Of a DNA stretch of 64,000 bases, positions 22,802 through 33,909 are shown one piece after another. The position numbers were made by a program, and so were the translations under genes. The DNA comes from Halobacteroides halobius DSM 5150. Lineage in GTDB: Bacteria > Bacillota > Halanaerobiia > Halobacteroidales > Halobacteroidaceae. The first letter of the stretch is position 1. The number at the start of each line of letters is the position of its first letter. Below the pieces are notes generated by a model. That model made no database searches and was not told where the DNA came from. It worked only from the letters and a program-made list of their open reading frames with translations. The DNA is taken from the NCBI RefSeq assembly GCF_000328625.1, contig NC_019978.1:1-64000 (forward strand), in the 5' to 3' direction.

Positions 22802-23968
22802 ATGAAGGAGAAGAGAACTTTAATGTTGCCTGGGCCAACACCAATTCCAGAGCATGCACGTCAAGCTGGAGCACAAAAGATAATAGGTCATCGTGAAAAG
22901 GAATGTGAAGATTTATTAAGAGAAGTAACAGAGGGGTTAAAATATGTGTTTCAGACTGAAAATGATGTTCTAGCTTTAACCTGTTCTGGAACTGGAGGTC
23001 TAGAAGCTTCTATTGCTAATACCCTATCTAAAGGTGATAAAGTATTAGTTTTATGTACAGGAGCCTTTGGTGAGCGATATGCTACGATTGCAGAACGGTA
23101 TGGAATAGATGTTGAACGCATGAACTTTCCTTGGGGAGAAGCAGTGGATGTAACAAGAGTAGAGAAGAGATTAGAAGAGGATACAACAGATGAAATTAAG
23201 GCCATTTTGATGACTCATAATGAAACTTCTACAGGTGTAATTAATCATCCGCAACCGCTAGGCGAATTAGCTGAGCAATATAATTGCTTATTATTAGTTG
23301 ATGCAGTCAGTTCTTTAGGTGGGATTGAACTAAAGACAGATGAGTGGGGAGTAGATGTAGTAGTAACTTCTTCTCAAAAAGCACTAATGACTCCACCAGG
23401 ATTATGTTTAGTCAGTGTTAGCCCAAAAGCCTTAAAGGCTGGAGAAGATTCAGATTTACCTAAATTTTATTGGAGTTTTAAACGGGCCAAAGATCGTTAT
23501 GATAGAGATACACAGACCCCATCTACTCCAGCACTTTCAACTTTATATGTATTACGTGAAGTATTAGCTGAAATAAGAGAAGAAGGATTAGAGAATGTAT
23601 TCAGACGGCATAAAGTAGTTGCTAAAGCTATTCGTCAAGCAGTTCAAGCTTTAGGCTTAGATGTATTAGTAAAGGATGAAAAAATTGCTTCTAAAACAGT
23701 AACTGCTATTAAGTTACCAACTGAAATAGAGTTTACTATTTTACGGCAACGACTAAAAGATGAACATAACGTTTATGTAACTGGTAGTAAAGGTAAACTA
23801 AAGGGAGATTATTTTAGAATTGGTCATTTAGGGAATGTTAGTCGAACTGACGTATTAGCTACTATTTCAGCTTTAGAGTTAGTTTTACAAAAGGAAGGAT
23901 TAGAAGTTGAATTAGGCACAGGTTTACAGGCAGCCCAAAAAGTATTTTTAGAGGAGGAGAGAAGATAA
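22802..23968 (+). CDS. Class V aminotransferase (serine-pyruvate/alanine-glyoxylate type), probable serine pathway transaminase
   Basis: A 388-aa PLP enzyme with the family start LMLPGPTPIPEHARQAG and the PLP-lysine in VVVTSSQKALMTPPGL. The same gene pair, a class V aminotransferase directly followed by serA, is common in clostridia and probably supplies phosphoserine (or serine) from the SerA product in place of a canonical SerC. That exact substrate is inference; glyoxylate transamination is the alternative. ATG 22802 is chosen because AAGGAGG (22788-22794) precedes it; the frame extends upstream without similarity. It overlaps serA by one base and is controlled by the T-box leader. Confidence 0.85.
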   Translation: MKEKRTLMLPGPTPIPEHARQAGAQKIIGHREKECEDLLREVTEGLKYVFQTENDVLALTCSGTGGLEASIANTLSKGDKVLVLCTGAFGERYATIAERYGIDVERMNFPWGEAVDVTRVEKRLEEDTTDEIKAILMTHNETSTGVINHPQPLGELAEQYNCLLLVDAVSSLGGIELKTDEWGVDVVVTSSQKALMTPPGLCLVSVSPKALKAGEDSDLPKFYWSFKRAKDRYDRDTQTPSTPALSTLYVLREVLAEIREEGLENVFRRHKVVAKAIRQAVQALGLDVLVKDEKIASKTVTAIKLPTEIEFTILRQRLKDEHNVYVTGSKGKLKGDYFRIGHLGNVSRTDVLATISALELVLQKEGLEVELGTGLQAAQKVFLEEERR

Positions 23969-25554
23969 TGAGAATATTAGTTAGTGATCCACTTTCTCAA
24001 GCAGGTATGGATTTATTAGAAGAGAATGGGGTTGATGTTACTTATAATACAGAGTTATCTTATGATCAGTTATTAGAGGAAATCGGTAACTATGACGGAA
24101 TTTTATTACGTAGTATGACCCCATTAAACGAAGAGGTATTAAGTCAAGCCGATAATCTAAAGGTAATTGCTAGGGCAGGATCTGGTTATGATAATATTGA
24201 TTTAGATGCTGCATCAAAAGAAGGAATTGTTGTTTTAAATACTCCTGGAGAGAATACTATTTCTGCAGCTGAACAGACAATGGCTTTAATGTTAGCTATA
24301 TCCCGTAATACTGTTCAGGCTAACCAAGCTCTTCACAAAGGAGTTTGGGATCGAAATAAGTATATGGGAGTAGAAGTTAATGATAAGACCTTAGGAATTA
24401 TTGGTTTAGGTAGAGTAGGAGGAGAAGTAGCTAAGAGAGCAAAAGCTTTTAATATGGAAGTTATAGCTAATGATCCATATATTCCTGAAGAGAGAGGAGA
24501 AAAGCTAGGAGTAGAACTAGTTAGTAAAGATGAGCTATATCAACGCTCTGATTATGTTACTATCCATACTCCATTAACTGACGAGACAGATCATATCTTT
24601 AATAAAGAGACATTTGCCAAGATGAAAGACGGAGTTAGAATAATAAACGCAGCTCGAGGTGGATGTATTGATCGGTTTGATTTATATGATGCAGTTGAAA
24701 GTGGTAAAGTTGCAGCTGCTGGTTTAGATGTTCATGAAGAAGAGCCACCAGGTAAGGATTATAATTTATTAGAATTAGAAGATAAAGTGATTTTAGCCCC
24801 CCACTTAGGTGGTACTACTGTAGCGGCTATGGATAACGTAGCTATTGAGGCTGCTAAGCAGGCTCTAATGGTATTAAATGGTGAGCCACCAAGAACGCCT
24901 TTGAATATTCCTCGTTTACAACCTGAAGAGATGGTTAAACTAAAACCATATATTGATTTAGCAGATAATTTAGGACAATTTTATGCTGGCTGGAATGAGG
25001 AAAGAATTGAAGAAATTGAGATGATCTATGAGGGGCAAATAGCTGAATATGATTTAACACCGGTTACTAAAGGGGTATTACAAGGACTATTAAATCCTAT
25101 TTTAGATGAAGAGGTTAATAGTGTAAATGCTGAAATGGTTGCTGAAGAAAGAGGAATTAAGGTTTCTCAAACTACAAGTAATACAAGTGATGACTATTCT
25201 AGTTTAATTACGCTTAAAGTAAAGAGTGAATCTCAAAAGAAAGAACTTTCTGGCACAATATTCCATGACACACCTAGAATTGTAGCTATTAATGGTTATG
25301 ATGTTGATATTGTACCTCAAGGAACAATGCTAGTTACTGATCACCAAGATCAGCCTGGGATAGTAGGGCAAGTAGGAACTATCTTAGGAGAGAATGAAGT
25401 TAATATTGCTAGTATGCAAGTGGGGCGAGACAATGCTGGTGGTAAAGCAATTATGATTTTAAATATTGACCAGGAAATTGATGCTCAATTAAAAGAGAAA
25501 TTATTAAATATAAATGGGATGTTGGATATCAGTATACTAACCGTAGCTGACTAA
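23968..25554 (+). CDS. serA: D-3-phosphoglycerate dehydrogenase
   Basis: SerA oxidises 3-phosphoglycerate to 3-phosphohydroxypyruvate, the first step of serine synthesis. The 528-aa long form has the substrate domain split around the NAD-binding Rossmann fold ([13 protein letters not shown] near 150), catalytic Arg in [11 protein letters not shown] and His in APHLGGTT, then an intervening ASB domain (about 320-450) and a C-terminal ACT domain ([15 protein letters not shown]), which usually binds serine for feedback inhibition. The ATG overlaps the preceding stop codon, with GAGGAGAG upstream. Confidence 0.96.
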   Translation: MRILVSDPLSQAGMDLLEENGVDVTYNTELSYDQLLEEIGNYDGILLRSMTPLNEEVLSQADNLKVIARAGSGYDNIDLDAASKEGIVVLNTPGENTISAAEQTMALMLAISRNTVQANQALHKGVWDRNKYMGVEVNDKTLGIIGLGRVGGEVAKRAKAFNMEVIANDPYIPEERGEKLGVELVSKDELYQRSDYVTIHTPLTDETDHIFNKETFAKMKDGVRIINAARGGCIDRFDLYDAVESGKVAAAGLDVHEEEPPGKDYNLLELEDKVILAPHLGGTTVAAMDNVAIEAAKQALMVLNGEPPRTPLNIPRLQPEEMVKLKPYIDLADNLGQFYAGWNEERIEEIEMIYEGQIAEYDLTPVTKGVLQGLLNPILDEEVNSVNAEMVAEERGIKVSQTTSNTSDDYSSLITLKVKSESQKKELSGTIFHDTPRIVAINGYDVDIVPQGTMLVTDHQDQPGIVGQVGTILGENEVNIASMQVGRDNAGGKAIMILNIDQEIDAQLKEKLLNINGMLDISILTVAD

Positions 25555-25574
25555 GGTTTAAAAGGAGGACAAAA

Positions 25575-26858
25575 ATGTTAGATTTAGGATTTGTTAGAGA
25601 AAATATTGATTTAGTTAAGGAAGTATTAGATCAGCGAGGAACTGAAGCACCAATTAATGAATTTACTGAAGTTGATAATAAAAGAAGAGAATTAATTCAA
25701 GAGGTAGAAAAATTACAACAAAAAAGAAATAAGGAATCCACTAAAATTGGTCAATTAAAAAGGGAAGGTAAAGATAAGGAAGCAGAAGAGATAATTCAAA
25801 AGATGGGCCAAGTTGCTGATGAAATTAAAGAATTAGAAGGGCAAGTAAAAGAGTATAATCAGCGATTAGATGAAATTATGCTTAGAGTTCCTAATATTCC
25901 CCATGAATCTGTTCCTGTTGGAAAAGATGAATCAGATAATGTTTGTAACCGTAAGTGGGGTAAACCAACAGAGTTTGATTTTGAAGCTCAAGCTCATTGG
26001 GATTTAGGAACAGCACTTGGTATTTTAGATTTTGAACGAGGGGCCAAGGTTTCTGGTGCTAGATTTACATTTTTAAAAGGAGCTGCAGCTAAGTTAGAGC
26101 GAGCTTTAATCTCTTTTATGCTTGACATTCATACTCAAGAACATGATTATAATGAAGTTTTTCCACCATTTATGGTGCATAAAGATAGTATGTTAGGCAC
26201 AGGACAGTTACCTAAATTTAAAGAAGATGCCTTTAAGGTTGAAGGGACAGATTATTATTTAATCCCTACTGCTGAAGTACCTGTTACAAATATGTATCGT
26301 GGTCAGATATTAAATAAAGAGGAATTACCAATTTATCATGTAGCTCATAGTGCTTGTTTTAGAGCAGAAGCAGGAGCTCATGGTCGAGATACACGAGGGA
26401 TTATTAGACAACATCAGTTTAATAAAGTTGAGATGGTTAAATTTGTTGAACCAGAAGATTCCTATGATGAGTTAGAAAAATTAGTTAAAAATGCAGAAAC
26501 TATTCTTCAGAGATTAGAATTGCCATATAGAGTAATGGATATGTGTACTGGTGATTTAGGATTTACTGCTGCTAAAAAGTATGACCTTGAGGTTTGGATG
26601 CCAAGTTATGATACTTATCGTGAAATCTCTTCTTGTAGTAACTTTGAAGACTTTCAAGCAAGAAGAGCCGGAATTAAGTATCGACCAAAAGCAGGGGCCA
26701 ATACTCGCTATGTTCATACTTTAAATGGATCTGGTTTAGCAATAGGTAGAACAGTAGCAGCACTTATGGAAAATTATCAAAATGCAGATGGTAGTATTAC
26801 TATTCCTGAAGCTTTACAGCCTTATATGGGTGGACAAAAAAGAATTAATAAAGAATAA
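25575..26858 (+). CDS. serS: Seryl-tRNA synthetase
   Basis: SerS charges tRNA-Ser with serine. The 427-aa class II enzyme has the long N-terminal antiparallel coiled coil that grips the tRNA-Ser variable arm (about 27-105, [16 protein letters not shown] onward), then motif 2 ([21 protein letters not shown]) and motif 3 ([18 protein letters not shown]). AAGGAGG precedes ATG 25575. As the third gene behind the serine T-box it responds to uncharged tRNA-Ser. Two tRNA-Ser genes follow about 1.6 kb downstream. Confidence 0.97.
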   Translation: MLDLGFVRENIDLVKEVLDQRGTEAPINEFTEVDNKRRELIQEVEKLQQKRNKESTKIGQLKREGKDKEAEEIIQKMGQVADEIKELEGQVKEYNQRLDEIMLRVPNIPHESVPVGKDESDNVCNRKWGKPTEFDFEAQAHWDLGTALGILDFERGAKVSGARFTFLKGAAAKLERALISFMLDIHTQEHDYNEVFPPFMVHKDSMLGTGQLPKFKEDAFKVEGTDYYLIPTAEVPVTNMYRGQILNKEELPIYHVAHSACFRAEAGAHGRDTRGIIRQHQFNKVEMVKFVEPEDSYDELEKLVKNAETILQRLELPYRVMDMCTGDLGFTAAKKYDLEVWMPSYDTYREISSCSNFEDFQARRAGIKYRPKAGANTRYVHTLNGSGLAIGRTVAALMENYQNADGSITIPEALQPYMGGQKRINKE

Positions 26859-26944
26859 CAACTAAATTAATGCACAATAAGTAATATTATTTAAATACTA
26901 AATTTAAACTGACTAAGGGAATAGAGAGGGAAGGCTCTTTATAG

Positions 26945-28390
<1,446 letters not shown>

Positions 28391-28409
28391 CTTTAAAGTA
28401 AATTTTTTC

Positions 28410-28438
28410 TTGACATCTTAGTTTGAAACTAGTATAAT
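28410..28438 (+). promoter_or_regulatory. Promoter of the first tRNA-Ser cassette
   Basis: Perfect TTGACA (28410-28415), 17-bp spacer, TATAAT (28433-28438), 19 bp before tRNA-Ser(TGA). Confidence 0.9.
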
Positions 28439-28456
28439 GGTGATTGTTGAAAATAT

Positions 28457-28548
28457 GGAGGGGTGTCCGAGTTCGGTTTATGGTGGCAGACTTGAAATCT
28501 GCTGTGCGTTTATGCGCACCGTGGGTTCGAATCCCACCCCCTCCGCCA
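28457..28548 (+). tRNA. tRNA-Ser (TGA), copy 1
   Basis: Acceptor GGAGGGG pairs with CCCCTCC; anticodon stem GCAGA/TCTGC encloses CTTGAAA, giving TGA. It has the long serine variable arm GTGCGTTTATGCGCAC. The CCA end is encoded. A near-identical copy lies at 39140-39231. Confidence 0.95.
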
Positions 28549-28780
28549 TTATCAATTTACAATTAACAATTGTTAATTGTAAATTGTAAACCAAAGAATA
28601 AATTCAGTTTGAAATTAAGTTTAAGATTAAATTCACCATAAAATTACTAGTAATAATTTATGGTTTAACAGTTACTCAAGCTTAGTCCCTATTATTTTAT
28701 TTATTCTTTATTAATTGTGATTTATTATTTGAACTTAATTGTAATAAATTGTTCATTGTCAATTCTCAATTGAATAACGT
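28549..28780. repeat. AT-rich inverted-repeat element, copy B
   Basis: About 230 bp between two tRNA-Ser genes. The outer arms (28551-28590 and 28736-28775) are imperfect inverted repeats of the same ACAATTGA/TTGTAAATTG type as copies A, C and D. The core holds a palindrome at 28635-28664 (ACCATAAA...TTTATGGT) and is clearly homologous to the core of copy C. No coding capacity is seen. Confidence 0.65.
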
Positions 28781-28874
28781 GGAGAGATACCCAAGTGGCT
28801 GAAGGGGCGGGTTTGCTAAACCTGTAGTAGGGCATCAAGCTCTAGCGAGGGTTCAAATCCCTCTCTCTCCGCCA
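28781..28874 (+). tRNA. tRNA-Ser (GCT), copy 1
   Basis: Acceptor GGAGAGA pairs with TCTCTCC; anticodon loop TTGCTAA gives GCT; long variable arm typical of serine. The CCA end is encoded. A second copy lies at 39482-39575. Confidence 0.95.
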
Positions 28875-28886
28875 ATACTTAAGATT

Positions 28887-28910
28887 ACATCCCTAGCGGG
28901 ATGTTTTTTA
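28887..28910 (+). terminator. Terminator after tRNA-Ser (GCT) copy 1
   Basis: ACATCCC pairs with GGGATGT around TAGC, followed by T6 (28905 on). Confidence 0.9.
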
Positions 28911-29001
28911 TTTTTTGGTTAAGTAATATTTAGAAGATTTTCTATTTTAATTCTCAGCTTGTAGATAGCTATAAACTATGGTAATATAATAATGAAATTA
29001 T

Positions 29002-29019
29002 TTGTTAAAAAAATAACAA
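29002..29019. promoter_or_regulatory. Rex operator in front of the hydrogenase operon
   Basis: TTGTTAAAAAAATAACAA is an 18-bp inverted repeat one base from the clostridial Rex consensus TTGTTAA-N4-TTAACAA. The identical 18-mer occurs at 34692-34709 before adhE, and the rex gene is the last gene of this operon. It lies just downstream of a possible -10 TATAAT (28985-28990), where bound Rex would block transcription. Confidence 0.85.
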
Positions 29020-29032
29020 AAGGGATGGTAGC

Positions 29033-29278
29033 ATGAACGAAATTACAGTTTGTGTTGGCAGTAGTTGTCACTTAAAAGGAGCACCGCAGATAATAAAGAA
29101 ACTCAAGAAACTAGTCAGAAGATATGATTTAGAGACTGAGGTTAACTTGAGTGCTTCTTTTTGTTTAGGGTGTTGTACAGAAGGAGTAATTGTAAAATTT
29201 GATGAAGAAATTATAACTAATGTAAGTCCAGATAATATAGTGGATATCTTTTACTCCCAACTTGAAGGAGAGATATAA
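29033..29278 (+). CDS. Thioredoxin-like [2Fe-2S] ferredoxin
   Basis: An 81-aa protein with CVGSSC near the N-terminus and CLGCC near residue 44, the four-cysteine pattern of thioredoxin-like [2Fe-2S] proteins (the fold of HydC/NuoE C-terminal domains). It would pass electrons to or from the adjacent hydrogenase-like protein. It is the first gene behind the Rex operator; ATG 29033 has GGGATGG upstream. The next gene starts directly after its stop. A related protein is encoded at 32133. Confidence 0.85.
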   Translation: MNEITVCVGSSCHLKGAPQIIKKLKKLVRRYDLETEVNLSASFCLGCCTEGVIVKFDEEIITNVSPDNIVDIFYSQLEGEI

Positions 29279-30967
29279 ATGGGGATTATTACACTGACTG
29301 AATCTGATTGTAAGGATTGTCATCGTTGTATTAGAAATTGTTCTCTAAAGGCAATTGGAAATAAAGGAGGACAATCAGAGGTAGTAGAGGATAAATGTAT
29401 TTATTGTGGAGAATGTATAGAAGTTTGTCCGCAAAATGCTAAAGAAGTTAGTAATCAATTAACTGAGTTAAAAAAAATATTAGAGGGTGAAGAATTGATA
29501 GCTAGCTTGGCCCCTTCTTTTGTAGCTGCATTTGATTGTCAACCTAATCAGTTAGTGGCAGCTTTAAAAGAACTGGGATTTAGTGCAGTAGAGGAGACTG
29601 CTAAGGGAGCAGAAGTAATTACTAAACATTATAATCAACTATTAACTAAACGAAATAAACCACTTATATCAGCTTGTTGTCCTGCAGTAGTGAATTTGAT
29701 AGAAAGACATTATCCAGAATTAATTCCTTATTTAGCTCCTAGTATTTCTCCTATGGTTGCTCATGGGAAGATGATTAAAGAGAAGTATACCGATGCTAAA
29801 GTTGTTTTTATTGGCCCTTGTATTGCCAAATTAGATGAGGTGAGTTGGGATAGTTCTAAAGAAGCTATTGATTTAGCTATTACTTTTGATCAATTACAAG
29901 AATTACTAATCCAATCGCAAATAGATTATAAGAATTTAGAACCAGTAAAAAGAAATAATTCTATATCATCCTGGGCTACTGCTTTTCCAGTAGAAGGTGG
30001 AGTTTTAAAGAGTGCTGAATTAAACACAGATTTTAATAGTGATATATTATCTGTATCAGGGTTAGATGAATGTATTAATACTTTTCAGGATTTGTTAGCT
30101 ACAGAAATAAGTCCTAGATTTATTGAAGCTATGGTCTGTAATGGAGGATGTATTAATGGGCCAGGTTTATCATCTGAATTAGGTGTTAATGCTAGAAGAG
30201 AAAAAATAGTTAATTATACACAAAATATAGTTAAACAGAAAAAAAACCAACACCGGTTAGATAGCAATTTAAAGCGTAGTTATACAAACAAAAAAGCTGA
30301 AATAGATCTACCAACTGAGAATCAAATTAAATTAATCTTATCCCAAATAGGCAAATTTAGCCCAGAAGATGAATTAGATTGTGGAGGGTGTGGTTATAAT
30401 TCTTGTCGAGAAAAGGCAATAGCAGTCTATCAAGGGTTAGCTGAAAATAGAATGTGTATCCCTTATATGAAAGGTAAATTAGAGTCATTAGCGGATATAA
30501 TAGTGGAAACTTCTCCTAATGCAATTATTGTAGTTGATAAGGATATGGTTATTCAAAAGTTTAATCCTCAAGCAAATAAGCTTTTTAATCGAAGAGATGA
30601 ACTAGCAATTGGTAATAAACTGCATCGCTATCTTGATCCCCAGGATTTTATTAATGTAGCAGATAGTAAAAAATGTATTTCTAGAAAAAAGGTTGAGTAT
30701 AAGCAGTATGATGTGATTGTAGAAGAAGCAATCTTTCCCTTACCAGAGTATGATTTGATAGTAGGGATTTTAACCGATGTTACAGAACAAGAAAAGCATA
30801 AAGAGAAGGTAGCTAAGATGAAAGAGACGACTTTAGAAAAGGCTAATGCTGTGATTAATAAACAGATGAAAGTAGCTCAAGAGATTGCTGGATTATTAGG
30901 GGAATCAACTTCTGAAACTAAAGCTATTTTGCATGAAGTTAGAGAATTAATGAGGGAGGAGCGGTAG
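29279..30967 (+). CDS. Sensory [FeFe]-hydrogenase-like protein with PAS domain (group C type)
   Basis: The 562-aa protein has, in order: two [4Fe-4S] ferredoxin motifs (Cys 11, 14, 17, 21 and 40, 43, 46, 50); an [FeFe]-hydrogenase catalytic domain with diverged H-cluster motifs SACCPAV (L1), FIGPCIAKLDE (L2) and VCNGGCINGPG (L3); a further cysteine cluster CGGCGYNSC plus a distal Cys (about 370-392); a PAS domain (about 405-510, VETSPNAIIVVDKDM); and a helical tail. Hydrogenases of this architecture are classed as putatively sensory (group C) because the catalytic domain is joined to signalling modules. H2 or redox sensing is therefore inferred, not shown. It is followed by a SpoIIE-type phosphatase. 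Confidence 0.85.
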   Translation: MGIITLTESDCKDCHRCIRNCSLKAIGNKGGQSEVVEDKCIYCGECIEVCPQNAKEVSNQLTELKKILEGEELIASLAPSFVAAFDCQPNQLVAALKELGFSAVEETAKGAEVITKHYNQLLTKRNKPLISACCPAVVNLIERHYPELIPYLAPSISPMVAHGKMIKEKYTDAKVVFIGPCIAKLDEVSWDSSKEAIDLAITFDQLQELLIQSQIDYKNLEPVKRNNSISSWATAFPVEGGVLKSAELNTDFNSDILSVSGLDECINTFQDLLATEISPRFIEAMVCNGGCINGPGLSSELGVNARREKIVNYTQNIVKQKKNQHRLDSNLKRSYTNKKAEIDLPTENQIKLILSQIGKFSPEDELDCGGCGYNSCREKAIAVYQGLAENRMCIPYMKGKLESLADIIVETSPNAIIVVDKDMVIQKFNPQANKLFNRRDELAIGNKLHRYLDPQDFINVADSKKCISRKKVEYKQYDVIVEEAIFPLPEYDLIVGILTDVTEQEKHKEKVAKMKETTLEKANAVINKQMKVAQEIAGLLGESTSETKAILHEVRELMREER

Positions 30968-30969
30968 TG

Positions 30970-32118
30970 ATGCACGTAGAAACTAGTGCTGCTCATGTTT
31001 CTAAGCATGGTGAAGAGTTGTGTGGAGATAATGTTCAGGTAGTAGGTAATGAAGATGCTAAGATTATAGTCTTATCTGATGGATTAGGTAGTGGAGTTAA
31101 GGCTAATATTTTATCTACTTTAACAACTAAGATAGCAAGTGGCTTATTAGAAAAAGGAATTCCTATTGAAGAAGTTGTTGAAACTATAACCCAGACATTA
31201 CCTGTTTGCCAAGAACGACAGTTAGCTTATTCAACGTTATCTGTATTAAAGGTCTTTAATGATGGTAGATGTTATTTAGTTGAGATAGATAATCCATCTT
31301 CTTTTTTAATTAACAAACAAGGTCAAATTACTAAGTTAGAGATGAATGAAAGACAGGTTGGTGACAAGGAGATTAAGGAGGCTCACTTTAAACTTAAAGA
31401 AGATGAGATGATAATGTTAGTTAGTGATGGAGTAGTACATGCTGGAATTGGAGGTTTGCTTAATTTTGGTTTGGGTTGGGATGGGGTAGCTAAGCATTTA
31501 GAAGATTATATAAAAAAGTATGAAAGTAGTAATAAGATTGCTCAAAAATTAGTAGAACTTTGTGAAGCTTATTATTGTATGGAACCAGGGGATGATACAA
31601 CAGCAGTAGTTGTAAAGTTTAGATCACAAAGGAAGATTACCCTTTTTACCGGTCCACCTAAAGAGAAAGAAACGGATAAAGAAGTAGTAGACAAATTAGT
31701 TTCTAGTGATAGTAAGAAGGTGATTTGTGGAGGCACAACAGCACAAATTGTTGCTCGAGAATTAGATCGAGAATTAGAGGTTGAGTTAAGTTATCATGAT
31801 CAAGAGGTACCTCCTATTTCCAAGATGGAGGGGATGGATTTAGTAACTGAAGGATTGCTGACTTTAAGTAAATGTTTAGAACGACTTAAGGAGGCTGATT
31901 GCCAAGAAGATTTACCTGTTAAAGAAGATGGAGCAACTAAATTAGCTAGATTATTATTAAAAAGTGATCAAGTAAAACTACTTGTAGGTCAAGCGGTTAA
32001 TTCTGCCCACCAAAGTTTAAAGTTACCGCAGGAAATGGCGATCAGAAAACAAATTATTGAAAAGTTAGTTAAATCTTTAGAGAGACAAGGAAAAGAAATT
32101 CAAATAAATTGGTTTTAA
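30970..32118 (+). CDS. SpoIIE-type PP2C serine phosphatase
   Basis: A 382-aa protein. Residues 1-220 are a SpoIIE/PP2C-like phosphatase domain with metal-binding aspartates in LSDGLGSG, VSDGVVHAG and PGDDTTAVVVKF. The remaining 160 residues include KVICGGTTAQIVARELDRELEVEL, a segment common in such hydrogenase-linked phosphatases, whose role I do not know. These phosphatases typically dephosphorylate STAS-type anti-anti-sigma factors; no partner gene is visible here. ATG 30970 is preferred (GGGAGGAG at 30954-30961); GTG 30967 is the alternative. Its position behind the PAS-hydrogenase suggests it is the output of that sensor. Confidence 0.82.
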   Translation: MHVETSAAHVSKHGEELCGDNVQVVGNEDAKIIVLSDGLGSGVKANILSTLTTKIASGLLEKGIPIEEVVETITQTLPVCQERQLAYSTLSVLKVFNDGRCYLVEIDNPSSFLINKQGQITKLEMNERQVGDKEIKEAHFKLKEDEMIMLVSDGVVHAGIGGLLNFGLGWDGVAKHLEDYIKKYESSNKIAQKLVELCEAYYCMEPGDDTTAVVVKFRSQRKITLFTGPPKEKETDKEVVDKLVSSDSKKVICGGTTAQIVARELDRELEVELSYHDQEVPPISKMEGMDLVTEGLLTLSKCLERLKEADCQEDLPVKEDGATKLARLLLKSDQVKLLVGQAVNSAHQSLKLPQEMAIRKQIIEKLVKSLERQGKEIQINWF

Positions 32119-32132
32119 AAGGAGGGCCGAAG

Positions 32133-32357
32133 ATGAAATTAAAGGTTTGTATTGGGACACCTTGTCATTTAATGGGAGCACAAAATTTGATTTCGGCGGT
32201 GAAAGAATTTAGTCACAAGAAAACTATTAAGCTTGATATAGAAGCAGTAAATTGTTTAGATAACTGTAAACAAGCACCAGCAGTAGAGTTAGATGGGAAA
32301 GTCTATGCTCCTTCTACTCCCCAAGAATTAATTGAGTTGATTGAAAACAGGTTATAA
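32133..32357 (+). CDS. Thioredoxin-like [2Fe-2S] ferredoxin (second copy)
   Basis: A 74-aa protein with CIGTPC at the N-terminus and CLDNC near residue 41, the same [2Fe-2S] thioredoxin-like pattern as the gene at 29033. ATG 32133 follows AAAGGAGG. It lies 30 bp before the catalytic-type hydrogenase and probably serves as its electron partner; this mirrors the ferredoxin/hydrogenase pairing at the start of the operon. Confidence 0.83.
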   Translation: MKLKVCIGTPCHLMGAQNLISAVKEFSHKKTIKLDIEAVNCLDNCKQAPAVELDGKVYAPSTPQELIELIENRL

Positions 32358-32386
32358 ATTGAATAAGTTTATAAGGAGGCTAAATA

Positions 32387-33898
32387 ATGACTAATGATGT
32401 ATCAGGAATCACTAAATTAAGACGCAAACTGTTTAGTAAAGTGGCTGAATTGGCTTTAAATAATAATTTGAGAGCTGAAGTTAATAATCTAGCGCAGACA
32501 GTAATTCCTGAGGAAGGATTAGGATATAGATGTTGTGTGCATAAAGAGCGAGCAATTGTTAAGGATAGAATTAAGTCAGCCTTAGGTTTAGAACCTAATG
32601 GAGAAGTATCAGATTTAAGTGCAGCAGTTGACCAGGCGTTAGAACTAGATGATTTAACAGGGCCAACTGTCAATGTATTAGATATTGCTTGTGATAGGTG
32701 CCCCTTAGATAAATATAGAGTTAGTGATGCTTGTCGAAACTGTGTGGATCATAGTTGTATGAATGCTTGTCCCCAAGATGCAATAGTAACCGTACAAAAT
32801 AGGGCTTATATTGACCAGGAGAAGTGTATTGAATGTGGTTTATGTAAACAGTCATGTCCTTATAATGCTATTTTAGAGATGACTCGTCCTTGTGAATCTG
32901 CATGTGGAGTTGATGCTATTGAAGCCAATAATGATCGACAGGCTAATATTGACCCAAAACATTGTGTTTCGTGTGGAGCCTGTATTGAATCTTGTCCTTT
33001 TGGAGCTATCACTTATAAATCACAGATTTTACAGGTTGCTAAAATGTTAAAGAAAGAGAAAACGATAGCTGTTTTAGCCCCTTCTTTTGTAGGACAATTT
33101 GGGCCACAAGTAACCCCCAACCAAATTAAACAAGGGTTAACTAAATTAGGTTTTGATAAGGTTCATGAAGTAGCTTTAGGGGCAGATATTGTAGCTATTG
33201 AAGAGACAAAAGAGTTATTAGCTAAGGTACCAAAAGAGCAAGAATTTTTAACAACATCTTGTTGTCCTTCATTTTTTACCTTACTTAAGCAGGAGTTTCC
33301 ACAGTTAATTGAGAAATCATCTAGTACAGTCTCTCCAATGGTAGCTATAGCTAAAGTATTGAAAAAAGAGTCTTCAGATGCTAAGATAGTATTTGTTGGC
33401 CCATGTATTGCTAAAAAAGATGAAGGATTAGCTTATAATGAAGTTGATGCTGTATTAACTTTTGAAGAATTAGGAGCTATGTTTGTTGGGGCAGGAATTA
33501 ATTTAGTTCAATTAGCAGGGGATAATAAATTTAAAGAAGCATCAGATGCTGGAAGGACTTTTGGTAGAGCTGGAGGATTAGTAAAGGCAGTTACTGGTTC
33601 AGCTACAGAACTTGAACCTAAGATAGAATTTGAAGCTATTCAGGCTGAAGGGTTAGAAGAATGTACTAAAACTTTAAGATTAGCTCAAGCAGGACAATAC
33701 CAAAACTACTTTATTGAAGGGATGGGTTGTACTGGAGGTTGTGTTGGTGGTCCAGCTGCTTTAATGAATAGTAAATTCACGACTAAACAAGTTAATGATT
33801 TTGGTTCTAAGGCACAGATTAACGAAGCTATAGAAAATAAGCAAGCCCAAGAGATGATAGATAAGTTAGGAAGTGAAGAATTTCATCGTCAAAAGTAG
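32387..33898 (+). CDS. [FeFe]-hydrogenase (group B-like, monomeric)
   Basis: The 503-aa protein has an N-terminal region with conserved cysteines (GYRCCVHKERA; ACDRCPLDK), ferredoxin motifs (CRNCVDHSCMNACP; CIECGLCKQSCP; CVSCGACIESCP) and an [FeFe]-hydrogenase H-cluster domain with TTSCCPSF (L1), FVGPCIAKKDE (L2) and GCTGGCVGGPA (L3). The motif set and size resemble group B hydrogenases of clostridia, which are probably ferredoxin-linked; direction (H2 production in fermentation) is inferred. ATG 32387 has AAGGAGG upstream. It lies directly before rex, under the Rex operator at 29002. Confidence 0.87.
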   Translation: MTNDVSGITKLRRKLFSKVAELALNNNLRAEVNNLAQTVIPEEGLGYRCCVHKERAIVKDRIKSALGLEPNGEVSDLSAAVDQALELDDLTGPTVNVLDIACDRCPLDKYRVSDACRNCVDHSCMNACPQDAIVTVQNRAYIDQEKCIECGLCKQSCPYNAILEMTRPCESACGVDAIEANNDRQANIDPKHCVSCGACIESCPFGAITYKSQILQVAKMLKKEKTIAVLAPSFVGQFGPQVTPNQIKQGLTKLGFDKVHEVALGADIVAIEETKELLAKVPKEQEFLTTSCCPSFFTLLKQEFPQLIEKSSSTVSPMVAIAKVLKKESSDAKIVFVGPCIAKKDEGLAYNEVDAVLTFEELGAMFVGAGINLVQLAGDNKFKEASDAGRTFGRAGGLVKAVTGSATELEPKIEFEAIQAEGLEECTKTLRLAQAGQYQNYFIEGMGCTGGCVGGPAALMNSKFTTKQVNDFGSKAQINEAIENKQAQEMIDKLGSEEFHRQK

Positions 33899-33909
33899 GA
33901 GGAGTATAA

